From: Candidatus Poribacteria bacterium
GTDB taxonomy: Bacteria; Poribacteria; WGA-4E; UBA9662
Assembly: GCA_012963885.1 (NCBI GenBank)
Contig: DTUY01000414.1
Coordinates: 1-39,582, forward strand
Length of the DNA stretch: 39,582 nucleotides
Direction of reading: 5' to 3'
Notes under the pieces: model-generated
The model's database searches: none
What the model was told of the DNA's origin: nothing
The model's input: the letters and a program-made list of their open reading frames with translations, nothing else
Made by a program: the position numbers and the translations under genes
Shown here: positions 25,918-35,011 of the stretch, in pieces
Layout: each line of letters starts with the position of its first letter
Position numbering within the stretch: the stretch's first letter is position 1

Positions 25918-26457
25918 CTAACCTTTAGTTGCCGCATCCAATCCCTCACAGTAAGCGTTTCCCAAGGACCAGAACCTTTTCTCTGACCAGAATCGTTTTC
26001 CCACAGCCAGCGTGGTGTTGGCCACCCAAGACTCTTCGGGAAGTGAACTGTAAATCTCGTCGATCTTCAGATCGCCAGGTTCTTCCAGAATTGCTGTCAA
26101 GGCATCAACATGGTCAGGATGGGGATGGGAAATAAACCAGTTATGCACGTGGTTGCCTACAGCACCAAGAAATCCTTTCAAATAAAGCGCATCGCCCCTA
26201 TTCCCTCCATCGATAACAATAACCTTTCCACCACCGGTGACCAGTACATAGGACATCATCTGGCTGGGTGTCTGAGATGGAAGCTGCCATAGGGTGAAAT
26301 GCGGGGTATCAACCGTGGGTTTTTCTGAGGACAGATGCGAACAACCTGATAAGGTTGGCCAGATAGCAACTAACACAATCAGCCATACGGCTACTTGGAG
26401 CAGCACCTGTAAAGAGTTGGAGAACATTGCTTTTAGCACTAACAACAAACTGCCCAT
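25918..26457 (-). pseudogene. Metallo-beta-lactamase-fold lipoprotein, C-terminally truncated
   Basis: 179 residues. The start MGSLLLVLKAMF plus a long hydrophobic stretch and LSGC (near residue 39) form a lipoprotein signal. The mature part has IVIDGGNRGDALYL and HPHPDHVDAL, the H-x-H-x-D-H metal motif of the metallo-beta-lactamase fold. The frame ends with TAG at LDAATKG, long before the third and fourth metal-ligand regions that complete the fold (family domains are usually 200-280 residues after the signal). No continuation in another frame is seen in the 170 bases before the next gene, which points to a deletion. It follows the isomerase/epimerase gene by 24 bases. Confidence 0.7.
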
Positions 26458-26481
26458 GAGATCAATTTCCCGTTTTTCTAC

Positions 26482-27261
26482 TTAAGGCAGGCATTCATCG
26501 ACGATATCTCTGGCTTTAAGTAGATCATCCCTGGAACGATAGTATTCAAAGACGAGGTAGGGTACATTGGTATACTCGTGTAAACACCGCACATAGGTTG
26601 GGTAATCCAAACATCCCGAACCGACTGGCCCATAATCAGCCACCACACCCGTCTCAGAAAACCGTGAGTCCTTAGCATGGGCAATAGCGATCTCTGGTCC
26701 CAGCATGCGCACCGCACGTTCCAACGGCGTTCGGTCAGGTACGAAGTTGGCTGCGTCCATGCACACTCGTAATGCTGCGGATCCAACTTGATCCTTAATT
26801 CGCAGAAAGGATTCCGCGCTGCCAATGCTGCCGGCGCGAGTAATTTCGACCGCGATATGCACCCCTTTATCTTCTGCCACAATACAAGCAGATGCTAAAG
26901 CTTGGCATAGTCCCTGAAATACTACATTGTCATCAACGTCTGCTGCCGAAGGGTATTCCGATGGATGCCAGATCAGCAGTGGGCATTCATTGTCACCAAA
27001 TCGGCCTTTCAAACCAGCTGTCTTTTCCACGCATTCAACTAGTCGCGCAACATCCGCTTGAATGGCCCCTTGTACACCCACCAAACTGACATGCAGAGTC
27101 ATGGCCGCCAAGGCAATATCATCCGCTTTCAAGATTTTGTCAATGTCTTCAGATGATGGATCCGAATCCCCTCCGCTAAAAAACACCTGAACGGCTTCGA
27201 AGCCAAATGACCGCAACTCACCAGCAGGTATAGTATCATCCGACATCAGTCCGAATTTCAC
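26482..27261 (-). CDS. Sugar phosphate isomerase/epimerase (TIM barrel)
   Basis: 259 residues from a GTG start with AGGAG nine bases upstream. KFGLMSDDTIPAGELRSFGF and EAVQVFFSGG are the first strands. VHIAVEITRAGS carries the Glu ligand, LRVCMDAANFVP the Asp, and IAIAHAKDSRFS the His/Asp pair. LVFEYYRSRDDL carries the last Glu. Fourth member of this family in the window. It is first of a short minus-strand unit with the truncated MBL lipoprotein and is divergent from the methyltransferase at 27632. Substrate unknown. Confidence 0.9.
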   Translation of the reverse strand: MKFGLMSDDTIPAGELRSFGFEAVQVFFSGGDSDPSSEDIDKILKADDIALAAMTLHVSLVGVQGAIQADVARLVECVEKTAGLKGRFGDNECPLLIWHPSEYPSAADVDDNVVFQGLCQALASACIVAEDKGVHIAVEITRAGSIGSAESFLRIKDQVGSAALRVCMDAANFVPDRTPLERAVRMLGPEIAIAHAKDSRFSETGVVADYGPVGSGCLDYPTYVRCLHEYTNVPYLVFEYYRSRDDLLKARDIVDECLP

Positions 27262-27631
27262 AGCTTACTTCTCCTTTTATAATGATTCTATTATTTTTGA
27301 GGTGTTACACTTTTTCTCACGGATTAGCTTGTCTGTTCCAGCTAAGTCACTTGGCGAGTTGTTTAGTTCCGCGCTGGATCTCTGCCCAACAGACAGCCAG
27401 CTAGGTAGGGTATTCTAGCACGATAAAAATTAAAGGTAAACAGACAGATGGTGAAGAATTTCTGATAATCTTAGCCCAGACAGGAAATACGCATAATCTG
27501 TGGGATGAATTAACACCATCATATCCATCTTAAGAAATAGAAAAACTTGAGGAGCCGGTATGGCTTGCATGATATGATGTGGTCACTATAGAGAAGCAGG
27601 TGAAGTTTATAGAATCAAAGAGCGGAGATAG
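27262..27631. other. Divergent intergenic region with a small relic-like frame
   Basis: 370 bases between divergent genes. Besides promoter space it holds a plus-strand stretch ending at a TAA at 27531-27533 with plausible protein sequence (IKIKGKQTDGEEFLIILAQT, then HNLWDELTPSYPS). A related-looking continuation follows (EIEKLEEPVWLA then, after a stop, VTIEKQVKFIESKS). It has no start codon with a ribosome site and may be a decayed gene tail. Family not recognised. Confidence 0.25.
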
Positions 27632-28291
27632 TTGTTGATTTCCACCAGCCATCGTCAGATATGCACACTATGTGGTGGTGTTGACACCAGTGATTTTTTT
27701 CAAGGTGCTGATCGTAACTTTTTGCGTTGCCAGACCTGTTTTTTGGTTTTTGTTCCACCCGGTCATTTTCTATCTGCGGAATCTGAAAAAGAGCGATATG
27801 ATCAGCACCAAAATTCACCTGATGATTCGCGCTACCGTCAGTTCTTAAATCGTATTTTCCTGCCTATGCAGGGACGGCTAAAACCAGCAAGTTTTGGTTT
27901 GGATTTTGGTTCAGGTCCGGGACCAACCCTATCCGTCATGTTCCAGGAGGAAGGACATTCCATGGCCATTTATGACCTGTTTTATGCGGACAATCCGGCG
28001 GTCTTTGAATGGGAATACGATTTCATCACCACCACCGAAACTGTTGAACATCTACGGAATCCGCAAGAAGATTTGGACCGGTTATGGGGATGCCTGAAAC
28101 CTGGAGGTATTCTGGGTGTCATGACCAGCTTCATTGAGGAGAATAACACCTTTGCCGATTGGTATTATAAAAACGATCTCACCCATATCTGTTTCTATAC
28201 CAAATCAACCTTTAGCTGGTTGGCAACGCGTTGGCAGACAACTGCCGATTTTGTGGATGATAACGTGGTTCTGTTCCCTAAACCAGACTAA
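27632..28291 (+). CDS. Class I SAM-dependent methyltransferase with N-terminal zinc-ribbon
   Basis: 219 residues starting at TTG 27632 or 27635 after GGAG. Residues about 11-35 hold two C-x-x-C pairs (CTLCGG and CQTC), a small zinc-binding ribbon seen ahead of Methyltransf_23-type domains. SFGLDFGSGPGPTLSVM is motif I of the Rossmann fold. WEYDFITTTETVEHLRNP is the motif II region with a T-x-E-x-x-E-H-L pattern, and LWGCLKPGGILGVMTSF is motif III. It precedes the GH32-like gene by 84 bases on the same strand. The methyl acceptor is unknown. Confidence 0.9.
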   Translation: MLISTSHRQICTLCGGVDTSDFFQGADRNFLRCQTCFLVFVPPGHFLSAESEKERYDQHQNSPDDSRYRQFLNRIFLPMQGRLKPASFGLDFGSGPGPTLSVMFQEEGHSMAIYDLFYADNPAVFEWEYDFITTTETVEHLRNPQEDLDRLWGCLKPGGILGVMTSFIEENNTFADWYYKNDLTHICFYTKSTFSWLATRWQTTADFVDDNVVLFPKPD

Positions 28292-28374
28292 ATCTCAGGT
28301 AGAGGATCTCTGGTTGCGGTGTATCAGTTATCCGCACACAACCAGGAAAAATTATTGGAAGGAAATTTTAGACC

Positions 28375-30003
28375 ATGAAGACCAAAGATAGTTGGGAAAG
28401 ACTAAAAGGGAAAACTTATCCTGAGACCTTAGAGCAACAACAAAAGTTCCTAGAAACGGATGAGACGGTTCTTGCCTACCAAGAACGGAGGCAACATATG
28501 GCATCGGATCCTTATCGCCCAATCTATCATATGTCTTCCCTCTCCAATATGGGTGATGCTAACGGGCTTTGTCACTGGCAAAATCGGTATCATCTTTTCT
28601 ACCAATTTGGTCCTGAAAATGTTGCTAGAGGACATTGGGGGCATTGTTACAGTGAAGATCTAGTGCACTGGAAGGATTTACCACCAGCACTGTACCCGGA
28701 TACAGAACTTCACTGTTTCAGCGGTCAGACACTAGTGGAAGATGATCGTGTTATTGCCATGTATCACGGCAAGAATTCGGGAAACAGCATTGCTACCGCT
28801 TCTGATCCGCTACTGCTAAACTGGGAAAAACATCCGGATAATCCGCTTATTCCCAATATTGAAGTAGACGAAGCCGAATATCCATATCGGGTTGGCGATA
28901 CCTGTATATGGAAAGAAAAGGACGGGTATTATTCCCTTTCCGGTACTTCCATTGACGGTTTCATTCGAGAGCGGCGCAAGACTGCCGAGCATTTATTCTT
29001 CTCCAAAGACTTGAATCATTGGGAGTATCTGCATCCATTGCTGATAGATAGCACCTTTTGTGAATTGGGAGAAGATGGTGCGGTACCAAATTTCTGGCCT
29101 ATCGGCAATGGGAAACATCTGTTGCTTGTTTTTAGCCACAAACGGGGCGCGCGTTATTACATTGGCGTATACGATCAGCAGACCCACCGATTCACGCCCG
29201 AATACCATGGTCGGCTCAACTTCGGCCCCTTTTCCGGTGGTCACATCGGTTGTCCTAGCGCTACCATAGACAACTATGGTCGGCTGATCTCCATTTTTGA
29301 CTGTCACGATGGCAGGAGCAACCCTGAGTCCCAATGGGGACGGTGTATGACCTTACCCTGGCAACTGAACTTGGAAGATGACCATTTGTTGGCGATGGAA
29401 CCCGTTGATGAGGTCAAAGCGTTACGCTTTGACCAATATCGAAGGGAGCAGATCATTTTGTCAGCTAACCAAGAGCATGTCCTAGATGAAATAAAAGGAA
29501 AGTCCATTGAGATAGATCTATCTTTAGATCTAGGAACAGCCAGAGAGGTGGGATTGTACGTTCTGAGATCGCCAGATGCCAGAGAGCGAACTAAGATCTC
29601 CATTTACAATCATGGACATCCCAAAATCAACGATACTTTATTAGTTGATACCTCCCAGTCGTCGCTGCGGACAGATCTGACAGGTCGACCGCCGGAAACG
29701 GCACCGTTTCGCTTAAGCGATGACAAAAAAGTAAGACTTCGAATTTTCATCGACCGCAGCCTGATCGAGGTATTCGCTGACAATAGGCAATGCATTGGCA
29801 AATGGGCCTATCCGAGGAAGGATGTGAAGAAGATCTTTCCGCTGTTTCCTCGCCAGTGCGCGGTAGCCCGGGCCTATCCTCAACAAGAAGACAGTAACGG
29901 TATCTCCCTATTCTCTATAGGTGGTGAAGCCAAAGTAGTTTCTCTTGACCTGTGGCAGATGAAATCTATATGGCCGGAATTGAAATATAGGGAAGGTCAA
30001 TGA
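28375..30003 (+). CDS. Glycoside hydrolase family 32-like (beta-fructosidase type)
   Basis: 542 residues, the usual GH32 length and layout: five-bladed propeller (about 45-340) plus a C-terminal beta-sandwich (about 350-540, with VRLRIFIDRSLIEVFADN as the family signature). The nucleophile region W-x-N-D-P-N-G is altered to GDANGL with Asp at residue 61. HCFSGQTLVEDDRVIAMYHG matches the F-S-G-S motif, YRVGDTCIWKEKDGYY (Asp 175) takes the place of R-D-P, and FCELGEDGAVPNFWPI (Glu 230 or 233) that of E-C-P-D. No signal peptide. These changes suggest a specificity other than plain sucrose or levan. It lies 55 bases ahead of two PhyH genes. Confidence 0.87.
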   Translation: MKTKDSWERLKGKTYPETLEQQQKFLETDETVLAYQERRQHMASDPYRPIYHMSSLSNMGDANGLCHWQNRYHLFYQFGPENVARGHWGHCYSEDLVHWKDLPPALYPDTELHCFSGQTLVEDDRVIAMYHGKNSGNSIATASDPLLLNWEKHPDNPLIPNIEVDEAEYPYRVGDTCIWKEKDGYYSLSGTSIDGFIRERRKTAEHLFFSKDLNHWEYLHPLLIDSTFCELGEDGAVPNFWPIGNGKHLLLVFSHKRGARYYIGVYDQQTHRFTPEYHGRLNFGPFSGGHIGCPSATIDNYGRLISIFDCHDGRSNPESQWGRCMTLPWQLNLEDDHLLAMEPVDEVKALRFDQYRREQIILSANQEHVLDEIKGKSIEIDLSLDLGTAREVGLYVLRSPDARERTKISIYNHGHPKINDTLLVDTSQSSLRTDLTGRPPETAPFRLSDDKKVRLRIFIDRSLIEVFADNRQCIGKWAYPRKDVKKIFPLFPRQCAVARAYPQQEDSNGISLFSIGGEAKVVSLDLWQMKSIWPELKYREGQ

Positions 30004-30058
30004 CCTAGGCTGACGATGAAGACCATAAACGCTGCGTCAAATTATCAAGGAGAGAATT

Positions 30059-30931
30059 ATGTTGATTCGTGGTGGAGATAGTGCCATTAACCTTCCTTCT
30101 ACGCTGACGGAAGAAGAAAAATGGTACTTTGATCTACATGGTTATCTCATTCTTCGGCAGGTGATTACACCAGATGAAGTGTTGCAGATGCTGAAGATTG
30201 CTAACAATTGGTTGGAGCATCCGGATCAGGCACCGGAATCAATCAAGGTGATGGTTGAGGAATATCGTGGGGTTATCAACCCCTTGCCCTACGGGCATCG
30301 AATCTTTGAACGAACCAGTTTGAACCAAAAAGCTCTGAGGATAGTAATGGGTTTGATGTGGAATCGACCTCGACTCTTCAATTGCGCGCTGGTACAGCAA
30401 AAGAGAAAACCGATTCCCAAAGGAGAGGAGGAAAAACTGCACCGTGACACCAGCGGATTTGACTTTCCAGACGGATTTCGCAACCCACACAACGACTATC
30501 AGGCGGGAAATGGACAGATCTATAGCAACTACGTCAATACTGCTATCACTCTGGTGGATGTACCGAAAGATAATGGGTTTACCTGTATTCCAGGCACCCA
30601 CAAATCGCAGATTGATTTTCCTGACACTATCGGTATCGATAACGAGTGGGCACCGGCGGAAACCTTTGAATTGACTGCTGGGGATTGTCTGGTTTTCTCT
30701 TCCCGATTGATGCACGGTGCCAGGTTCTGGAAGATGGGTTATCCGCGGATGGTGATTTTCAATCGTTACCAGTTTAGCTTCTATTTCAATGAGAATTATA
30801 ATCTGCCAATCGAGAAGTACAAGCATCTGATTTCGGCGGATCAGTACGAATTGGAATCGGTCCAGAGAGGTGAGAAAGCTTTTGCCAAACACATCCTGAA
30901 AAAGTTGGACAAGGGAGAAGAATTGTGTTGA
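30059..30931 (+). CDS. PhyH-family dioxygenase, first of an adjacent pair
   Basis: 290 residues. H128-x-D130 (KLHRDTSG) and the distal His in RLMHGARFWKMGYPRMVIF complete the iron site, with the Arg close behind. ITLVDVPKDNGFTCIPGTHKS is the family strand pair. ATG 30059 has AAGGAGAG upstream. The stop overlaps the start of the next PhyH gene by seven bases. The two share about the same order of motifs (EEKWYxDLxG start, NGQIY/NGEIF, GTHKS/GSHKS), so they arose by duplication. The substrate is probably linked to the glycan handled by the neighbouring hydrolases. Confidence 0.9.
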   Translation: MLIRGGDSAINLPSTLTEEEKWYFDLHGYLILRQVITPDEVLQMLKIANNWLEHPDQAPESIKVMVEEYRGVINPLPYGHRIFERTSLNQKALRIVMGLMWNRPRLFNCALVQQKRKPIPKGEEEKLHRDTSGFDFPDGFRNPHNDYQAGNGQIYSNYVNTAITLVDVPKDNGFTCIPGTHKSQIDFPDTIGIDNEWAPAETFELTAGDCLVFSSRLMHGARFWKMGYPRMVIFNRYQFSFYFNENYNLPIEKYKHLISADQYELESVQRGEKAFAKHILKKLDKGEELC

Positions 30932-31743
30932 CGCAGGAAGAAAAATGGTATTTAGACTTAAACGGTTTTTTGGTGGTACGAAATGCTGTTCCAGCAGAAG
31001 ATATTGAACAGATGAAAGGACAGATGTTGGAATGGTATCAATGGGATGCCACACAGTTCAAGCCGCCGATGCGAATTGCTTGCCAACCCAATAAACCGTG
31101 GTGGGTGTATAATATGCACTATGGGCACGAAGCCTTTCAGCGCCTAATGCTGAACTCGGAGATTCTAAGGGTAGTGACAGCTTTGACTTGGAATCATCCG
31201 CGAGTTTTCGACGTAGTGGCCAATATCTGCTATTCTAGCGCGGACGGACTGGAGTTACATGGAGGGCATAAAGGATGGTTTCGTAGTCCGCATCATCAAT
31301 ACCAGGTGGCCAATGGAGAGATCTTCGCCAGCTTTTTCAACCTGTCGGTATCCTTGATTGACGTACCAGCTGGTAACGGGTTTGCCTGCATACCGGGCAG
31401 CCATAAATCCAATTTCGAATGTCCCGACCACGTCAACATGGATGACGATCCGCCAACGGTACGTAATGTTCCGGTGAAGGCTGGTGACCTGATCATTTTT
31501 CTGCCCAATACCCGTCATGCAGGTCGAAGATGGAAACACGATGCTTATCCACGGATGACAGTTTTTCTGCGATGGGTCTATGCCAAACAATTCCACCATT
31601 CCAATTCTGCCAATTGGTTTCCCTTTGAGGAACACAAAGACCGGGTTCCACTTGCTCTACACCAACTGGAAGGTCGGGATAACGGGCAACGGCATGCTTT
31701 GGACGAGATGATCGATCCATTCAAAATTGATCTGCCGGAATGA
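30925..31743 (+). CDS. PhyH-family protein with His-x-Gly in place of His-x-Asp
   Basis: 272 residues from the GTG at 30925. Aligned with its neighbour, KLHRDTSG becomes ELHGGHKG: H112 is kept but the carboxylate is Gly114. The distal His (H198 in TRHAGRRWKHD) and Arg (R210 in YPRMTVF) remain, as do SVSLIDVPAGNGFACIPGSHKS and AGDLIIFLPN. Loss of the Asp in H-x-D is what 2-oxoglutarate-dependent halogenases such as SyrB2 (His-x-Ala) and WelO5 (His-x-Gly) use to make room for chloride or bromide. The same change can also mean loss of iron binding or use of another ligand, for example His115. The genes are translationally coupled, so the pair may form a complex. Confidence 0.85.
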   Translation: MLTQEEKWYLDLNGFLVVRNAVPAEDIEQMKGQMLEWYQWDATQFKPPMRIACQPNKPWWVYNMHYGHEAFQRLMLNSEILRVVTALTWNHPRVFDVVANICYSSADGLELHGGHKGWFRSPHHQYQVANGEIFASFFNLSVSLIDVPAGNGFACIPGSHKSNFECPDHVNMDDDPPTVRNVPVKAGDLIIFLPNTRHAGRRWKHDAYPRMTVFLRWVYAKQFHHSNSANWFPFEEHKDRVPLALHQLEGRDNGQRHALDEMIDPFKIDLPE

Positions 31744-31775
31744 TTGTTTATTCGGTTGAAATGATGGTGTAAATC

Positions 31776-34508
31776 ATGATACAGGTCAAACACGCGCGAT
31801 ACAAACCCCACGGTGCCTACCTGCGGTTGAGTAATGATCAGTACATCTTGGATGTGGATGACCAGAATGGCGTTATCAAGGGTTTGTACCTTAAAGACGA
31901 TCTTTACGGCACCAATTTCATGGGTAATGAGCAGAACATGCGGCTCAACATCTGGTGGAAACAGCGATACGTTCCACAGAAAGCACAACGGATTCCCATG
32001 TATTGCTGGACCGGAGACATCATCTTCAAAATGAGACGCCATCATCAGGAAACATGGTGTCCGATGCATACATTCCTTTCTGAGGATATCCGAACGGTTT
32101 CCTATAATGACGATTCAATTACCACTAATTACCAAGGGAATTCGGCTAACTCGGGGGGACTACAGAATCTGGATATAAGACAAACTTATCAACTGTCTGG
32201 TGACGCTATCCTGTGGCTGATTACCATTAGAAATACCTCTCAGGAACAACTGGAAATCGGAGAGTTTGGTTTACCGATTATTATGAATTCGAACTATGCT
32301 ATCGGGGATGAAAAGCAGGGGTTCAACCACAGATCGGTAGACTCAGCCAAATACGTTTTCGAACAACGGGTGGTGACCCACTACTGCGTCTCGGGGCACT
32401 CCACCTACCTCTACGCTGTACGACCGACGGGCAAGGGCGATCTGCTGACTATCATCCCGCAGGCGGATACAGCGTTTGAGGCTGTTATCGGGGATACTTA
32501 TTTCGGTGATGGTTTAAAAACCGAGATGATGACGGCTACGGGATCTATCTTCTTCCTCTACGCCAAAACGGTTCTTGAAAAACCGTGGTACAATAAGCAT
32601 TCCGCCCTAACGTTGGTGCCTGATCAGGAAAAACAGTTCCACTTGAAAATTTACCGTGCCAGAGACTACCAAGATCTGGAGGAGACACTTTACCAAAACG
32701 GCAATTTGGCAGCTCAAATCACGCCAGGGATGGTTATTCCTCGAAACACCACCGGCCGCTTGCTTCTCCGTTGCCAGAACCCGGTTAGTTCAATTGAAAC
32801 CGACGACGGCATTGAAGTTACCCCCATAGAACATCTGGGAGATAGGTACACTTATACGGTACGCCTACTTTCAACTGGAGAACAGCGAGTGCATGTAGTC
32901 TACGGAGATGAAGAATGGACCAATTTGTTGTTTTATGGAATAGAGCCTCTGGAAACCTTAATCAAGGCCCGTGCTCGGTTTATCGCCGACAAACAGCAGG
33001 TGACAGATCCCGACGACATTTGTCAGTACAGTTTTCGGGCTTGGAACAACAAAAAAGGTGCTTTGCACACTATGGAGGACAGTGGTGGCCCCTTGCAGGG
33101 CGGAAATATCGAAATGGGTGGTAGCGATGACCGTAACTTTGCACCGGCGCTTTTCCTGTCGGGCAAAAACGTTTACTATCCCGAGTTAAAAGAAATCGAG
33201 GTTCTGGACAATTTCGTGGAGAAATTTTTGTATGGAAAACTTCAAGATCCAGACACCTTCGAAGTTCGAAATTCCTTAATCGGCCCCACAGAAGGCTCCT
33301 GGCGTCGATGGGATTATGCCTGGCGAATCTACAACTATCCGCACACCTATAACGTCTACTACAACATGTACCAGATTGCTCGCCTGTATGAGGATCAAAA
33401 AGAGATACCGGTCAGCCGAACACCGAGGGAATACCTTTATCTTGCCTACCGTACCTGCTTGACTTCGCTTCTGGATTCCACCTACCAGGCCATATATGAA
33501 ACCAAGAACTACATGGACTACCACTGCGGTAACATGGCCAAAACTCATGCCGTACTCAACAACTGGAACAGATCCAATATTCTGGATGCCTTGAAAATGG
33601 AGGACATGGGCCAAGAACATGGGATATTGCAAACCGCCATTGAGGAAACGTTTCCCTATTTTGTTGAAGAGGAGTATCCGTATGCCACTGAATACTGTTT
33701 CGACCAAGCCAGTTACGAAGGGGTTTACCAGATTGGGAAAGAGGCAGGGGATCAAGCCTTGAAACAGAAAACTGTCGAGGTGGTTCTTGCCTGCCGGCAC
33801 ACACAACCGTTGTGGTTCCATTACGGTACAGCCTTGCGGACGATCGGAAATTACGATACGCCTCTAGGAGCTATTCCCCTCCTGGACGCCTACGAACTCA
33901 GCAGAGATCCATTTTTGCTGAGGATAGGGTATGCTGGCACTTTGGCTGTTTGGAGTTGTGTTGATGCCTCAGGGACGGGTCACCATACTCGGGATACGCG
34001 GTTCAATCCACCGCAAGAGGGGGATGAACACTATACCTCTTACCTTAATAACCACTTTTCAGGCGAACTGGGTGTGGGTTTGTTCGGTAATCTACACTTA
34101 CTCAAGTCGTATCTTGTCAGGGATAGTCATCTGGGTCTGATCGGATATGGTGGCGAAGTTTCCGAAACGGAAGAGAATTACACTCTGAAACCACGAGATG
34201 GACTGGGCGTTCGAGCTTTCTTTGAACCGATAGACGTGCAGGTGGAAACAATGGGTGCTCAAATGAAGCTCGTGACAATCAGCAAAAACAAAGGTCGAAT
34301 TACCATTGTGTGTTGCCGACCATATCCTCATACCGATACCGGCCGGTTCTGCCTAAAGGGAATGCCTCCAGGACAGTACACTATCAAATCCAGCAATCAG
34401 GGGCAGGGGATCAATGTTGATGATGACAACATGCTGGAGTGTCTTGTTGCGCTCGCACCAGAGGAAACTGTGGTTCAGATCTGGCAAACATCACTGAACG
34501 ATGCATAA
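31776..34508 (+). CDS. Large glycosidase-like protein (possibly DUF5695-like)
   Basis: 910 residues. Residues about 1-300 are beta-rich (N-terminal supersandwich: QYILDVDDQNGVIKGLYLKD, LWLITIRNTSQEQLEIGEFG). About 390-830 is helical and looks like an (alpha/alpha)6 barrel (TEGSWRRWDYAWRIYNYPHT, YNVYYNMYQIARLYED, LLDAYELSRDPFLLRIGYAG). The last ~80 residues are a beta-sandwich. This is the layout of several inverting glycoside hydrolase and phosphorylase families, and it may match the uncharacterised DUF5695. Conserved acids were not pinned down. No signal peptide is seen, so it should be cytoplasmic. It follows the PhyH pair by 32 bases and is presumably part of the same glycan-processing unit as the GH32-like enzyme. 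Confidence 0.75.
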   Translation: MIQVKHARYKPHGAYLRLSNDQYILDVDDQNGVIKGLYLKDDLYGTNFMGNEQNMRLNIWWKQRYVPQKAQRIPMYCWTGDIIFKMRRHHQETWCPMHTFLSEDIRTVSYNDDSITTNYQGNSANSGGLQNLDIRQTYQLSGDAILWLITIRNTSQEQLEIGEFGLPIIMNSNYAIGDEKQGFNHRSVDSAKYVFEQRVVTHYCVSGHSTYLYAVRPTGKGDLLTIIPQADTAFEAVIGDTYFGDGLKTEMMTATGSIFFLYAKTVLEKPWYNKHSALTLVPDQEKQFHLKIYRARDYQDLEETLYQNGNLAAQITPGMVIPRNTTGRLLLRCQNPVSSIETDDGIEVTPIEHLGDRYTYTVRLLSTGEQRVHVVYGDEEWTNLLFYGIEPLETLIKARARFIADKQQVTDPDDICQYSFRAWNNKKGALHTMEDSGGPLQGGNIEMGGSDDRNFAPALFLSGKNVYYPELKEIEVLDNFVEKFLYGKLQDPDTFEVRNSLIGPTEGSWRRWDYAWRIYNYPHTYNVYYNMYQIARLYEDQKEIPVSRTPREYLYLAYRTCLTSLLDSTYQAIYETKNYMDYHCGNMAKTHAVLNNWNRSNILDALKMEDMGQEHGILQTAIEETFPYFVEEEYPYATEYCFDQASYEGVYQIGKEAGDQALKQKTVEVVLACRHTQPLWFHYGTALRTIGNYDTPLGAIPLLDAYELSRDPFLLRIGYAGTLAVWSCVDASGTGHHTRDTRFNPPQEGDEHYTSYLNNHFSGELGVGLFGNLHLLKSYLVRDSHLGLIGYGGEVSETEENYTLKPRDGLGVRAFFEPIDVQVETMGAQMKLVTISKNKGRITIVCCRPYPHTDTGRFCLKGMPPGQYTIKSSNQGQGINVDDDNMLECLVALAPEETVVQIWQTSLNDA

Positions 34509-35011
34509 TGACGACCAAAATTAACTCCATCTTTCTTTCTGGAAGTTTGGCCAATACGGTTTCTAAAACGCTAAGAAGGCCATATCAAGCTATCAGTAGA
34601 AACACCTGATAGTAGCGAGTTGCTGGCTGAAAGGAAGATGTTCGGATTCAATAGATCACTGCGCGCTTTTGCCATCCACGTGCAATCCCAACTTCCTCGC
34701 TCATAGACTAACGTCACTTTCCATGCATTCCTTTAGCATCAGAACCAGATTCCATCAACTTCACGTTTTTTTCGATGACTTTCCTGCTTTACATAAAGTA
34801 CTGGGGGTTAAGTAGGTCAGTCACTCTAATTGGACTTGCAATAATCTTTGTAAGGGTGTATCTTCCGCCATTGAATGCCTTTGGGAAATGAGTAACCTAA
34901 GTGTAACTTCACTGGAGGTTATTTTCATATCTTGCTTTGTTGTATTTGCTACTGGAATAAAGTCTATGCTAGCTTCTTACTCAACAATTTACAAAAATAA
35001 GGAAACGAGAA
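34509..35011. other. Intergenic region with no recognised gene
   Basis: 503 bases of AT-rich sequence. Frames that open here on the plus strand (for example from 34888) run into the next gene out of frame and look like noise. No clear terminator for the 910-residue gene was found. AAGGAAACG at 34998-35006 is the ribosome site of the LamG gene. Confidence 0.4.

Noticed and set aside
30239-31054. A 271-codon minus-strand frame opposite the PhyH pair
   Set aside because: It is a shadow of two well-supported genes, and its translation shows no domain-like pattern.
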